A DNA stretch of 36,898 bases from an uncultured Pseudomonadota bacterium (GTDB lineage: Bacteria > Pseudomonadota > Gammaproteobacteria > Methylococcales > Methylomonadaceae), in the NCBI GenBank assembly GCA_903834465.1, contig CAILJB010000049.1, positions 1 through 36,898 on the forward strand, read 5' to 3'. The stretch's first letter is position 1. Every line of letters begins with the position of its first letter. Positions 17,117-26,259 of this stretch are shown here, in pieces. The notes beneath the pieces are model-generated. The model worked only from the letters and a program-made list of their open reading frames with translations. It searched no databases and had not been told where the DNA came from. The position numbers and the translations under genes are program-made.

Positions 17117-18409
17117 ATGGAAGTTTCTGTTGAGCAAACATCAGAATTAGGCCGCAAAATGACAATTACATTGCCAGAATCGGCTGTTCAAGCACAAATG
17201 GCACCTCGCTTAAAAAAAATAGCTAGCGAAGCGCGTGTTGATGGCTTCCGTCGCGGCAAAGTCCCAACAAGCATTGTTGTGAAAATGTACGGTTCTCAAG
17301 TCCGTGAAGAAATTTTGTCTGATTTGATTCAATCCAGTTATTTTGACGCACTAAAAGAACAAGATTTAAATCCCGCTGGTTATCCAAGTATCGAAGTCCT
17401 CAATAATGCTGATGGCTTTAGCTATGCAGCCTCATTTGAAGTTTATCCCGTTGTATCTTTGGATGGCGTTGATTCATTAAACGTCACGCAACAAGTTGCC
17501 ACAGTTGAAGAAAACGATGTGGATACCATGATTGCGAAATTAAAAGATCAGCGTAAAACGTGGGAAGTTGTTGACCGTGCGGCGGAAAATAATGATCGTG
17601 TTTCGATTGATTTTTCAGGTAGCGCAGAAGGCGAAAACTTTACCAATGGTAAAGTTGAAAATCACGCTGTTGAACTTGGCGCAGGTAACATGATTCCTGG
17701 TTTTGAAGAAAACTTATTAGGTTTAAAAGTTGGCGATACTAAAACATTTACGGTTTCTTTCCCAGAAGAGTATCCAAACGAAAAATTAGCTAATAAAGCT
17801 GCTGAATTTGAAATCGAAGTGAAACAAATCGAAAAAGCTATTTTGCCTGAAATTGATGCTGAATTTATCAAAGCCTATGGTCTTGAAGATGGTTCAGTAG
17901 AAGCGTTCCGGCATGATGTAAAAGAAAATTTGCAACGTGAATTGAAAAACAAATTACAAGCTAATTTGAAAAGAGCGACATTGACCGCGTTATACGAAAA
18001 AATAGAATTAACATTGCCAAACAGTTTAGTTGACGAAGAAATTGAAGAGCAACTAAAACCCTATAAAGAAATGGCGAAGAAAAACAAAATGGATTTCAAC
18101 GCATTGAATTTACCGCGCGAACCATTTGAAGCTGAAGCGAAAAAACGTGTTGCGTTAGGTTTAATCGTCGGCGAAATTATCCATAAAAACGAATTGAAAG
18201 TCGATGAAGATAAAGTTCGTATTCACGTTGAAGAAATGTCGAAAAGTTACGAAAATCCAGCACAAGTCGTTGAATGGTATTATAAAGATGAAAACCGTTT
18301 AAAAGACGTGCGTCAAATGACGATGGAAGAACAAGTCACTGACTGGTTACTTGCTAAAGCTACTGTCACCACTGAAAATGTTGATTTCAACACGGTTATG
18401 AACGCTTAA
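17117..18409 (+). CDS. tig: Trigger factor, ribosome-associated chaperone and peptidyl-prolyl isomerase
   Basis: Binds near the ribosomal exit tunnel and shields nascent chains. At 430 residues it matches the family (432 in E. coli). The ribosome-docking signature GFRRGKVP is at 43-50. The FKBP-type isomerase domain spans about 150-245 and includes [16 protein letters not shown] and [16 protein letters not shown]. The C-terminal helical arms that hold substrates follow. A GGGGAAA Shine-Dalgarno sequence precedes the ATG. It leads the tig-clpP-clpX series, with clpP only 19 bp downstream. Confidence 0.97.
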   Translation: MEVSVEQTSELGRKMTITLPESAVQAQMAPRLKKIASEARVDGFRRGKVPTSIVVKMYGSQVREEILSDLIQSSYFDALKEQDLNPAGYPSIEVLNNADGFSYAASFEVYPVVSLDGVDSLNVTQQVATVEENDVDTMIAKLKDQRKTWEVVDRAAENNDRVSIDFSGSAEGENFTNGKVENHAVELGAGNMIPGFEENLLGLKVGDTKTFTVSFPEEYPNEKLANKAAEFEIEVKQIEKAILPEIDAEFIKAYGLEDGSVEAFRHDVKENLQRELKNKLQANLKRATLTALYEKIELTLPNSLVDEEIEEQLKPYKEMAKKNKMDFNALNLPREPFEAEAKKRVALGLIVGEIIHKNELKVDEDKVRIHVEEMSKSYENPAQVVEWYYKDENRLKDVRQMTMEEQVTDWLLAKATVTTENVDFNTVMNA

Positions 18410-18428
18410 TCCAACTCGGAACGCCAAA

Positions 18429-19082
18429 ATGTATTCACAACAACTCGCACAAATGATGGCTACACAAGCCGCCGGTGGTTTAGTCCCTATGGTCGTTGAA
18501 CAAACGGCTCGTGGCGAACGCGCTTTTGATATTTACTCTCGCTTATTAAAAGAGCGCGTCATTTTCTTGGTCGGTCAAGTTGAAGATTACATGGCAAATC
18601 TTGTCGTGGCGCAGTTGTTGTTTTTGGAATCTGAAAACCCGGATAAAGATATTCATCTCTATATCAATTCGCCAGGTGGTTCGGTCACAGCAGGTATGTC
18701 AATTTATGACACAATGCAATTTATTAAGCCTGATGTTAGCACCATGTGTATTGGTCAAGCGGCGAGTATGGGCGCAGTGTTATTAACCGGTGGTGCGAAA
18801 GGGAAACGTTATTGTTTGCCCCATTCACGCATGATGATTCATCAGCCGTTAGGCGGTTTTTCGGGTCAAGCATCGGATTTCGATATTCACGCGAAAGAAA
18901 TTTTGTTAATTCGTGAAAAATTAAACAAAGTGTTGTCGCACCATACTGGTCAAACGTTGAAAAAAATTCAAAGCGATACCGATCGTGATAACTTTTTAAG
19001 CGCAACCGATGCGGTAACTTACGGGTTAATTGATCAAGTGTTGACAAATCGTTCCACTGTCGTTGATAAAGCCGACAAATAG
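18429..19082 (+). CDS. clpP: ATP-dependent Clp protease proteolytic subunit
   Basis: Serine peptidase that assembles into a double heptamer and works with ClpX or ClpA. The protein has 217 residues, about ten longer than the E. coli precursor because of its N-terminus. The catalytic triad is visible: Ser113 in [11 protein letters not shown], His138 in [11 protein letters not shown], and Asp187 in TDRDNFLSA. The N-terminal stretch before the processed core ([22 protein letters not shown]) is a likely self-cleaved propeptide. It lies between tig and clpX in the standard order. Confidence 0.97.
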   Translation: MYSQQLAQMMATQAAGGLVPMVVEQTARGERAFDIYSRLLKERVIFLVGQVEDYMANLVVAQLLFLESENPDKDIHLYINSPGGSVTAGMSIYDTMQFIKPDVSTMCIGQAASMGAVLLTGGAKGKRYCLPHSRMMIHQPLGGFSGQASDFDIHAKEILLIREKLNKVLSHHTGQTLKKIQSDTDRDNFLSATDAVTYGLIDQVLTNRSTVVDKADK

Positions 19083-19111
19083 ACCAACAGCTTAGGGCGA
19101 AGAAAACAGTT

Positions 19112-20401
19112 ATGAGCAGTAAAGACAAAAGCAAAGAAGACGAAAAAATCGCGTATTGTTCTTTTTGCGGCAAAAGTCAGCATGAAGTAAGAAAAATGAT
19201 TGCAGGACCTTCGGTGTATGTTTGCGACGAATGCGTTGAGCTTTGCAATGATATTTTGCGCGAAGAGTTGAGCGAATTAACGCCGCTCAACGAAGGTAGT
19301 TTGCCTAAGCCAAAAGAAATCAAAGACGAGTTAGACGGTTACGTTATCGGTCAAGAACGTGCGAAAAAAATTCTAGCCGTTGCGGTTTATAACCACTACA
19401 AACGTTTGCGTAATAAAAATAACAAGTCTAAAAAGAATCAGATTGAATTGGCAAAAAGTAATATTTTGCTTATCGGGCCAACAGGTTCTGGTAAAACGTT
19501 ATTAGCAGAAACCTTAGCGCGTTTACTTGATGTGCCTTTTGCGATTGCCGATGCGACTACACTCACCGAAGCCGGTTATGTTGGTGAAGATGTTGAAAAT
19601 ATTATTCAAAAGATTTTGCAAAAATGTGATTACGATGTAGAAAAAGCCGAATCGGCGATTGTTTATATCGATGAAATCGACAAAATTTCTCGCAAATCTG
19701 AAAGCACTTCAATTACGCGCGACGTATCGGGTGAGGGTGTGCAACAAGCGTTATTAAAATTGATTGAAGGCACGGTTGCGTCGATTGCGCCACAAGGCGG
19801 ACGTAAACATCCTAATCAAGAGTTTGTGCAAGTTAATACAGCAAATATGTTGTTTATTGTTGGCGGGGCATTTGCTGGTTTGGATAAAGTCATTCAAGCG
19901 CGTTCAGAAACGGGCGGTATTGGTTTTTCAGCGGATGTCAAAACAAAAGACGAAAGTAAAAATATTGGTCAATTATTCGCCGAAGTTGAAGCCGAAGATT
20001 TAATCAAATACGGTTTAATTCCTGAATTCGTTGGACGTTTGCCTGTTGTTGCCACGTTGGAAGAATTGGACGAACCCGCACTCATACAAATTTTAACGCA
20101 ACCAAAAAATGCGTTAATCAAACAGTATAAACATTTGTTTGAAATGGAAGGCGCAGAACTCGAGTTTAGTGACGATTCATTGTCGGCGATTGCTCAAAAA
20201 TCGATGGAACGTAAAACGGGCGCACGCGGTTTACGGACAATTGTTGAAAATGTCTTATTAAATACGATGTATGAATTGCCATCGTCTGACGATATTTGCA
20301 CAGTGACTATCGATAAAGAAGTCATTTTAGGTCACGCCGAACCAACCTTAATTCGTAAAAAAACTGAAAGCAAAACAAAAAAAGTTGCTGCAGAAAGTTA
20401 A
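19112..20401 (+). CDS. clpX: ATP-dependent Clp protease ATP-binding subunit ClpX
   Basis: AAA+ unfoldase that recognises substrates and feeds ClpP. The protein has 429 residues. The N-terminal zinc-binding domain has Cys16, Cys19, Cys38 and Cys41 (CSFCG ... CDEC). Walker A GPTGSGKT is at 122-129, Walker [10 protein letters not shown] is near 190, and the sensor region with arginine-rich KTGARGLR lies in the C-terminal domain. The spacing of 29 bp from clpP supports one operon, closed by a terminator right after the stop. Confidence 0.98.
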   Translation: MSSKDKSKEDEKIAYCSFCGKSQHEVRKMIAGPSVYVCDECVELCNDILREELSELTPLNEGSLPKPKEIKDELDGYVIGQERAKKILAVAVYNHYKRLRNKNNKSKKNQIELAKSNILLIGPTGSGKTLLAETLARLLDVPFAIADATTLTEAGYVGEDVENIIQKILQKCDYDVEKAESAIVYIDEIDKISRKSESTSITRDVSGEGVQQALLKLIEGTVASIAPQGGRKHPNQEFVQVNTANMLFIVGGAFAGLDKVIQARSETGGIGFSADVKTKDESKNIGQLFAEVEAEDLIKYGLIPEFVGRLPVVATLEELDEPALIQILTQPKNALIKQYKHLFEMEGAELEFSDDSLSAIAQKSMERKTGARGLRTIVENVLLNTMYELPSSDDICTVTIDKEVILGHAEPTLIRKKTESKTKKVAAES

Positions 20402-20439
20402 AATAAACGTCACATTTTGGTAATATGCCATCAAAAGTA

Positions 20440-20471
20440 AAGGGATGCTTAATATAAGCATCCCTTTTTTT
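20440..20471 (+). terminator. Rho-independent terminator after clpX
   Basis: A 12-bp perfect stem (20440-20451 with 20455-20466), a tight 3-nt loop and a T run to 20471. It separates the tig-clpPX unit from lon. Confidence 0.93.
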
Positions 20472-20492
20472 GTGGCTAACGATTAGAAAAAA

Positions 20493-20520
20493 CTTGTTTT
20501 TTTCGCTAGCTGCCCCATAG
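20493..20520 (+). promoter_or_regulatory. Candidate heat-shock (sigma32-type) promoter of lon
   Basis: CTTGTTT at 20493-20499 and CCCCATAG at 20513-20520, separated by 13 bp, resemble the sigma32 consensus (CTTGAAA, then CCCCATNT). The -10 block keeps the key CCCCAT. It lies 35 bp before the lon start. lon is a well-known heat-shock gene, so the match fits its context. Confidence 0.6.
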
Positions 20521-20554
20521 TCTAATCATTCTCAACGACTCACACTGTAAAATT

Positions 20555-22972
20555 ATGACTGAACTTACGCCTGATTCACCTCTTATTCCCGTGTTGCCAC
20601 TTCGTGATGTGGTGGTTTATCCCAACATGGTAATTCCGCTATTTGTTGGACGCGACAAATCTATCGATGCACTAAATAATGCTATTAAAGAAAATCATCA
20701 AGTTTTATTGGTAGCGCAAAAAGAAGCTGAAATCGATTCACCTGAAATTAAAGATTTGTACGAAATCGGCACGCTCGCTAACGTGTTGCAAATGCTTAAA
20801 TTGCCGGATGGCACTGTTAAAGTGTTAATGGAAGGTGAGCAGCGGTGTTTGGTTTCGCGTTATCAAAAACACGATGGTTTTCTGGGGGCGCGTGTTGAAG
20901 AAATGGAAGAAACCTATAATCTTCCTGAGCAAGAAAAAGAAGTGTTGGAACGCACCGCACTGAGTTCTTTTGAAAATTACGTCAAACTCAACAATAAAAT
21001 TCCGCCTGAAGTATTAAATGCGCTTGCCGAAATCGATGATGCCAGTCGTTTGGCAGATACGATTGCCGCGCACATGAATTTGAAAGTATCTGATAAACAG
21101 TTGATTTTAGAAACGCTCGATATTGGTCAACGTTTAGAAACGTTGATGGCGTTTATGGAATCAGAAGTGGATTTGCTTGAAACAGAAAAACGTATTCGAG
21201 GGCGTGTTAAACAGCAAATGGAAAAAAATCAGCGCGAATATTATTTGAATGAGCAAATTAAGGCCATTCACAAAGAATTAGGTGAAATGGACGAAGCGGC
21301 AAACGAAGTCGATGAGTTGACTAAAAAAATTGTGGATGCTGGATTGCCCGAAGAAGCCAATACCAAAGCCTTAGCCGAATTAAATAAACTCAAATTGATG
21401 TCGCCGATGTCAGCCGAAGCGTCGGTGGTGCGTAATTATATTGAGTGGCTAGTAAATGTACCGTGGACGAAAACAACCGATGTTCAAAAAGAACTTGCGG
21501 CAGCGGAGGCCATTTTAAATGAAGAACATTACGGTTTAGAGAAAGTCAAAGAGCGTATTTTGGAATATCTCGCCGTGCAGCAACGAGTGGACAAATTAAA
21601 AGGGCCAATTTTATGTTTAGTCGGTCCTCCTGGCGTAGGTAAAACATCGCTAGGCGAATCCATTGCCCGTGCAACAAATCGCACTTACGTTCGCATGGCG
21701 TTAGGGGGCGTGCGAGATGAAGCTGAAATCCGAGGTCATCGCCGTACTTATATTGGTTCAATGCCCGGTAAAATTTTGCAAAACTTAGCCAAAGTGAAAG
21801 TGCGAAATCCGCTCTTTTTATTGGATGAAATTGACAAAATGGCAGCCGATTTCCGTGGCGATCCTGCGTCTGCATTATTAGAAGTGTTAGATCCTGAGCA
21901 AAACAGCACCTTTTCAGATCATTATTTAGAAGTGGATTTCGATTTGTCGGATGTGATGTTTGTGGCAACGGCAAATAGTATGAATATTCCACCCGCGTTG
22001 CTAGACAGAATGGAGGTTATTCGTTTAGCCGGTTATACCGAAGACGAAAAAATTAACATTGCATTGCGTTATTTAGTGCCGAAACAAATCAAACACAATG
22101 GTTTAAAAGTCAAAGAAATTGATATTTCTGAAGACGCGGTGCGCGACATGATTCGCTATTATTCGCGTGAAGCCGGAGTGCGGAATTTGGAACGTGATAT
22201 TTCTAAAATTTGCCGCAAAGTCGTCAAAGATTTGCTGCTTAAACCACGCAAAACCAAAATAAAAATTACCACTAAGAATTTAAACGATTATTTGGGTGTA
22301 CAACGCTACAGTTACGGTTTAGCCGAAGAGAAAGATCAAATTGGCTGCGTGACCGGATTGGCGTGGACTTCGGTAGGCGGGGAGTTGCTCACTATTGAAA
22401 CAGCGGTAATTAACGGAAAAGGAAAATATTCGACCACTGGAAAATTGGGCGATGTGATGAAAGAATCGATTGCCGCTGCGGTAACAGTTGTGCGTAGTCG
22501 TGCAGAAGTTTTAGGCATCGAAGACGAGGCGTTCCAAAATAGCGATATTCACGTTCACGTTCCTGAAGGTGCAACGCCTAAAGATGGCCCAAGTGCAGGG
22601 ATTGGAATGTGTACGGCCATTATTTCGGCATTGACTAAAATCCCCGTTAAAGCGAGCGTTGCGATGACGGGCGAGATTACGTTGCGTGGCGAAGTGTTAG
22701 CAATTGGTGGATTAAAAGAAAAGCTACTTGCAGCGCATCGTGGCGGAATTACGACAGTGATTATTCCAAAAGATAACGAAAAAGACTTAGTCGAAATTCC
22801 TGAAAACATTAAGCAGAACTTGTCTATTATGCCGGTACGCTGGATTGATGAGGTTTTAGCCATTGCGTTGCAATATCAACCAGTTCCGCGTGAACCAATT
22901 TTGATTGATTCACCTGAAAAACTCAAAAATGAGTCAAATAAGAAAACACGGGCGCGTGTCACAGCACACTAA
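20555..22972 (+). CDS. lon: ATP-dependent protease Lon
   Basis: AAA+ serine protease that degrades damaged and regulatory proteins. The 805-residue protein has the standard order: N-terminal substrate-binding domain (10-205), helical region (210-340), AAA+ module with Walker A GPPGVGKT at 357-364 and Walker B LFLLDEIDK near 420, then the protease domain with the catalytic dyad Ser680 in KDGPSAGIGM and Lys723 in GGLKEKLLAAHRGG. The tail after 785 is basic and Lys/Arg-rich. It stands as its own transcription unit between the clpX terminator and the hupB promoter. Confidence 0.98.
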   Translation: MTELTPDSPLIPVLPLRDVVVYPNMVIPLFVGRDKSIDALNNAIKENHQVLLVAQKEAEIDSPEIKDLYEIGTLANVLQMLKLPDGTVKVLMEGEQRCLVSRYQKHDGFLGARVEEMEETYNLPEQEKEVLERTALSSFENYVKLNNKIPPEVLNALAEIDDASRLADTIAAHMNLKVSDKQLILETLDIGQRLETLMAFMESEVDLLETEKRIRGRVKQQMEKNQREYYLNEQIKAIHKELGEMDEAANEVDELTKKIVDAGLPEEANTKALAELNKLKLMSPMSAEASVVRNYIEWLVNVPWTKTTDVQKELAAAEAILNEEHYGLEKVKERILEYLAVQQRVDKLKGPILCLVGPPGVGKTSLGESIARATNRTYVRMALGGVRDEAEIRGHRRTYIGSMPGKILQNLAKVKVRNPLFLLDEIDKMAADFRGDPASALLEVLDPEQNSTFSDHYLEVDFDLSDVMFVATANSMNIPPALLDRMEVIRLAGYTEDEKINIALRYLVPKQIKHNGLKVKEIDISEDAVRDMIRYYSREAGVRNLERDISKICRKVVKDLLLKPRKTKIKITTKNLNDYLGVQRYSYGLAEEKDQIGCVTGLAWTSVGGELLTIETAVINGKGKYSTTGKLGDVMKESIAAAVTVVRSRAEVLGIEDEAFQNSDIHVHVPEGATPKDGPSAGIGMCTAIISALTKIPVKASVAMTGEITLRGEVLAIGGLKEKLLAAHRGGITTVIIPKDNEKDLVEIPENIKQNLSIMPVRWIDEVLAIALQYQPVPREPILIDSPEKLKNESNKKTRARVTAH

Positions 22973-23018
22973 AAAGGCGTGCAAGCCACAGAAATCAAAG
23001 TCTGTACGGTTTTATTGC

Positions 23019-23047
23019 TTGACACTCTGTGAGGGCGTTGATATAAA
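23019..23047 (+). promoter_or_regulatory. Sigma70 promoter of hupB
   Basis: A perfect -35 TTGACA at 23019-23024, a 17-bp spacer and TATAAA at 23042-23047 (5 of 6). It is the strongest promoter match in the window, fitting an abundant nucleoid protein and the tRNAs behind it. Confidence 0.82.
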
Positions 23048-23141
23048 TACAGGCGTTTCCTAGCTTACCGCGCCGTGGGGGACGCAATAAGAGCATTTTA
23101 CTAAACTATAAATTTAAAATAACTTCCTTAGGGGGAAAACA

Positions 23142-23414
23142 ATGAATAAATCTGAATTGATCAGTGCAATTGCAGAATCAGCTAATTTAACGAAAGCAGA
23201 TGCAGGTCGTGCATTGGATGGCTTTATTGCGGCAGTAACAAAAGCATTAAGCGCAGACGATGCGGTTGCTTTAGTCGGTTTTGGCACCTTTTCTGTGAAA
23301 GAGCGAGCAGAGCGCAAAGGGCGTAATCCGCAGTCTGGAGAGGAAATCATCATTAAAGCAGCAAAAACTCCTACATTTAAAGCTGGTAAATCTTTAAAAG
23401 ATGCTGTAAACTAA
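23142..23414 (+). CDS. hupB: DNA-binding protein HU-beta
   Basis: A small dimeric nucleoid protein that bends DNA. It has 90 residues, exactly the family length. The N-terminus [20 protein letters not shown] and [19 protein letters not shown] are family hallmarks; the latter carries the arm that wraps DNA, with the invariant RNP. A GGGGGAAA Shine-Dalgarno sequence precedes the ATG. tRNA-Val begins 12 nt after the stop with no terminator between, so hupB and the two tRNAs may share a transcript. Confidence 0.98.
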   Translation: MNKSELISAIAESANLTKADAGRALDGFIAAVTKALSADDAVALVGFGTFSVKERAERKGRNPQSGEEIIIKAAKTPTFKAGKSLKDAVN

Positions 23415-23426
23415 TCTCATCAAGTC

Positions 23427-23502
23427 GGGTGCTTAGCTCAGCTGGGAGAGCATCGCCCTTACAAGGCGAGGGTCGGGGGTTCGAACCCCTCAGCACCCAC
23501 CA
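23427..23502 (+). tRNA. tRNA-Val (anticodon UAC)
   Basis: A 76-nt tRNA with acceptor pairs GGGTGCT and AGCACCC, D-arm GCTCAGCTGGGAGAGC, anticodon loop CTTACAA, T-loop GTTCGAACC and an encoded CCA end. Confidence 0.98.
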
Positions 23503-23508
23503 AGACTT

Positions 23509-23585
23509 GGAGCGGTAGTTCAGTTGGTTAGAATACCGGCCTGTCACGCCGGTGGTCGCGGGTTCGAGTCCCGTCCGCTCCGCCA
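23509..23585 (+). tRNA. tRNA-Asp (anticodon GUC)
   Basis: A 77-nt tRNA with acceptor pairs GGAGCGG and CCGCTCC, D-arm GTTCAGTTGGTTAGAAT, anticodon loop CTGTCAC, T-loop GTTCGAGTC and an encoded CCA end. It follows tRNA-Val after 6 nt. Confidence 0.98.
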
Positions 23586-23594
23586 ATATTTAAA

Positions 23595-23627
23595 AACCCC
23601 GAGCCTTTTGGTTCGGGGTTTTTTTTT
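23595..23627 (+). terminator. Rho-independent terminator after the tRNA pair
   Basis: AACCCCGAGCC (23595-23605) pairs with GGTTCGGGGTT (23610-23620) around a TTTT loop, with one G-T pair, and is followed by a T run to 23627. It closes the hupB-tRNA-Val-tRNA-Asp unit. Confidence 0.94.
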
Positions 23628-23661
23628 GCTTACTTACAATGATTTCTTGAGGTAGCTATTC

Positions 23662-25539
23662 ATGCTGACAAAAATTAGAGAAAAATCCCAAGGCGCGTTT
23701 GCAGGCGTGATTCTTACTGTCATTTGCGTACCGTTTGTTTTGTGGGGAATTAACAATTATTTAAATGATGGTCAAGAAGCACCGGTTGCTTCGGTGGGCA
23801 AAAAAGATTTTTATCAACGTGATGTCACCAAAGCCTTCGAAAAATACCAACAAAGTTTAGGTGGTCTTGCCATTGACGAACAAAATATTAAAGCCCAAGC
23901 CCTAAGCAAACTGATTAAAGATGAAGTTTTACTGCAATATGTGCATCAAAAAGGCTTAATCATTACCGACGAGGCAATTCGTGATTTTGTGCAAGCGTTG
24001 CCGTATTTTCAAACCGATAACAAATTTGACGAAACGAAATATAAACAATTACTGTCGTCACAACGCATGTCTTCTAATGAATTTGTCGGTCAAATAAAAA
24101 ATGCCTTGCTCATGGAACAATTCCAGCAAAGTATTTTAAACAGCAGTTTTGCAACCCCTTACGATTTAGAACACTTTTTTAAAATTCAAAATCAGCAACG
24201 TGATGTTGAATACATAATAGTGCCTGTTACGGCATCGGCTGAAACGCCTAGTGATGAAGCAATTAACGCCTATTACCAAGCTCATCAAACGCAATATCAA
24301 TTACCAGAACAAATGGCAGTGGAATACGTTGAATTAACGTTAGACGATTTAGCCAAAACCATTGAAGTCACCGACGAAAAAGTCAAAGCCTTTTATGATG
24401 AACAATCGGCTCAATACAGCACGCCTGAACGTCGCAAAGTGAGTCATATTTTATTTGAAGTCAACGATAAGCAAGATGACAAAACAGCGTTAGAAAAAGC
24501 CAATCAAGCCAAAGCTGCTTTGGCAAACAAAGATTTTGCCACCTTGGCGCGTGAATTATCCGACGATAAATTAACGGGTAAAGATGGTGGCGAATTAGGT
24601 TTATTTAGTGCAGGCGTGATGGAAAAAGATTTCGATAATGCTGCGCTCACGCTCAAACAAGGCGAAGTCTCTGCGCCTGTTAAATCGCAATTTGGTTATC
24701 ACTTAATCAAAGTAATCGAATTAAAACCGGCTGAGATTAAGCCTTTTGACAGCGTCAAAGCCGAAGTCACTAAAGCCTATCAAAAATCACAAGCTGAAAA
24801 TTTGTTTTATCAACAAGGCGAATCATTGACAGAACTGAGTTATCAAAATTCGGATAATCTGCAAGCGGCGGCCACTCAGCTTAATTTAACGATTAAAAAA
24901 ACGGGCTTATTTAGTAAAACGCAAGGTGAAGGGATTGCCGCAGAGGAAAAAATCCGAAGCGTCGCGTTCAGTGATGAAGTTTTGCAAGGTGCGAACAGTA
25001 CGCCGATTGAATTGAGTACCGATCATTTAGTTGTTTTACGATTGCTCGAACACAAAGCCGCTGAAAATAAACCGTTAGCCACCGTAAAAGCCGACGTAAT
25101 AAAAGCTCTGCAAACTGAAAAAGCGCAACAACAAGTCATCGAAACAGCAAAAGCGATGAAAACAAAATTGTTGGCCGGTGATGAATTAGCGAAAGTGGCT
25201 GCGGATTATAAATTGCCTGTGCAAAAAGTTGCTGGTTTAACACGCATGAAAAAAGAGTTTAATGTGATGTTGAACGAAGCCATTTTTAAAGCGGCAAAAC
25301 CTGTTGCAGATAAACCTAATATTTTTACCGTTGCCTTGCCATCGCACGAACAGGTGGTAGTAAGTTTGACCAAAATTCATGACGGTGTCATGAGTGACGA
25401 AGATAAAAAACGTGCGGCGTTAGCCACGAAAAATATTGCTAAAGCGATTGGTGAAAGTGAATTTAACTCACTCATTAACACGTTGGAAGAAAAAGCAGAC
25501 GTTAAAATTAACGTCCCAACGACAACGCCAGCACAGTAA
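23662..25539 (+). CDS. ppiD: Periplasmic folding chaperone PpiD
   Basis: Inner-membrane-anchored, periplasm-facing chaperone that helps proteins leaving the Sec translocon. The protein has 625 residues (623 in E. coli). One N-terminal membrane anchor lies at about 12-30 (GAFAGVILTVICVPFVLWG). A SurA-like N-terminal chaperone region covers about 40-250, and a parvulin-type PPIC domain about 257-353 (RRKVSHILFEV ... FGYHLIKVIE). A further helical C-terminal part follows. Its stop codon directly abuts the stop codon of the convergent coaX, with no base between them. Confidence 0.94.
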   Translation: MLTKIREKSQGAFAGVILTVICVPFVLWGINNYLNDGQEAPVASVGKKDFYQRDVTKAFEKYQQSLGGLAIDEQNIKAQALSKLIKDEVLLQYVHQKGLIITDEAIRDFVQALPYFQTDNKFDETKYKQLLSSQRMSSNEFVGQIKNALLMEQFQQSILNSSFATPYDLEHFFKIQNQQRDVEYIIVPVTASAETPSDEAINAYYQAHQTQYQLPEQMAVEYVELTLDDLAKTIEVTDEKVKAFYDEQSAQYSTPERRKVSHILFEVNDKQDDKTALEKANQAKAALANKDFATLARELSDDKLTGKDGGELGLFSAGVMEKDFDNAALTLKQGEVSAPVKSQFGYHLIKVIELKPAEIKPFDSVKAEVTKAYQKSQAENLFYQQGESLTELSYQNSDNLQAAATQLNLTIKKTGLFSKTQGEGIAAEEKIRSVAFSDEVLQGANSTPIELSTDHLVVLRLLEHKAAENKPLATVKADVIKALQTEKAQQQVIETAKAMKTKLLAGDELAKVAADYKLPVQKVAGLTRMKKEFNVMLNEAIFKAAKPVADKPNIFTVALPSHEQVVVSLTKIHDGVMSDEDKKRAALATKNIAKAIGESEFNSLINTLEEKADVKINVPTTTPAQ

Positions 25540-26259
25540 TTATCGCAGCGCGATTGCCAGCCCTTGTAACACTAAATCGCTTTCAAGGGTCAGTGGTCGC
25601 GCTAATTGTTTAGAAATGATAGGCGCATCGCCGCCCGTCAAAAATAACACGGTATTTACAGGCTGTTGTTGCATGACCCGTTCAATCAATCCGCAAGCGG
25701 CAAATAATGTTCCGTTATAAATTGCCGCTTCGGTTTCAATCGCTAATCCCACATTATGCTGTGACTTCGCTAACGGTAAATCAGCGGTATTAAAGGCGAG
25801 GGCGGTTTTCATCAGCGTTAATCCCGCACAAATCAACCCGCCTTGATGCACGCCTTGTTCATTTAAAACATCGACGGTAATGGCTGTGCCGCAATCTACC
25901 ACGCAAACAGGCAAATTCGTTTTCTGCCTAACTGCAATCAATGCCAACCAACGGTCTATGCCTAATTTTTTTGGATACAAATAACCATTTATTACGCAAA
26001 AAGCGTGAGTTTGTGTTGTTGCAACCGTTATCGAAATGTTTTGCCACAAATCATTCATTACATTCGTAATGACACTTAATAATTCAGCTTTTCCAACACA
26101 CGAAATGCCAATTTTTTCAGGTCGTAAATCGTGCCACAAATCGCGTAACGTTTCCGGTGTGATTTCGCCATGCGACAACGTGCGTCCAAGTTGGATTTGA
26201 TGATTGTCAGCACACGCCCATTTCAAACGGCTGTTACCTAAATCGAGTAATAAATTCAC
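25540..26259 (-). CDS. coaX: Type III pantothenate kinase
   Basis: Phosphorylates pantothenate in the first step of coenzyme A synthesis; the type III form needs a monovalent cation and resists CoA feedback. The protein has 239 residues. ASKHA-fold motifs are LLLDLGNSRLKWA at the N-terminus, LGIDRW at 99-104, and VVDCGTAITVDV at 120-131 with Asp122. Its ATG overlaps the birA stop by 4 bp (ATGA), the same pairing seen in many proteobacteria where birA and coaX share an operon. Confidence 0.95.
   Translation of the reverse strand: MNLLLDLGNSRLKWACADNHQIQLGRTLSHGEITPETLRDLWHDLRPEKIGISCVGKAELLSVITNVMNDLWQNISITVATTQTHAFCVINGYLYPKKLGIDRWLALIAVRQKTNLPVCVVDCGTAITVDVLNEQGVHQGGLICAGLTLMKTALAFNTADLPLAKSQHNVGLAIETEAAIYNGTLFAACGLIERVMQQQPVNTVLFLTGGDAPIISKQLARPLTLESDLVLQGLAIALR

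Noticed and set aside
18736-19173. 145-residue minus-strand frame with a hydrophobic N-terminus
   Set aside because: Antisense to clpP and the clpX start. The apparent membrane segment comes from reading the Lys-rich clpX start backwards.
21546-21992. 148-residue minus-strand frame
   Set aside because: It lies wholly within lon, in antisense, with no start signal or family features.
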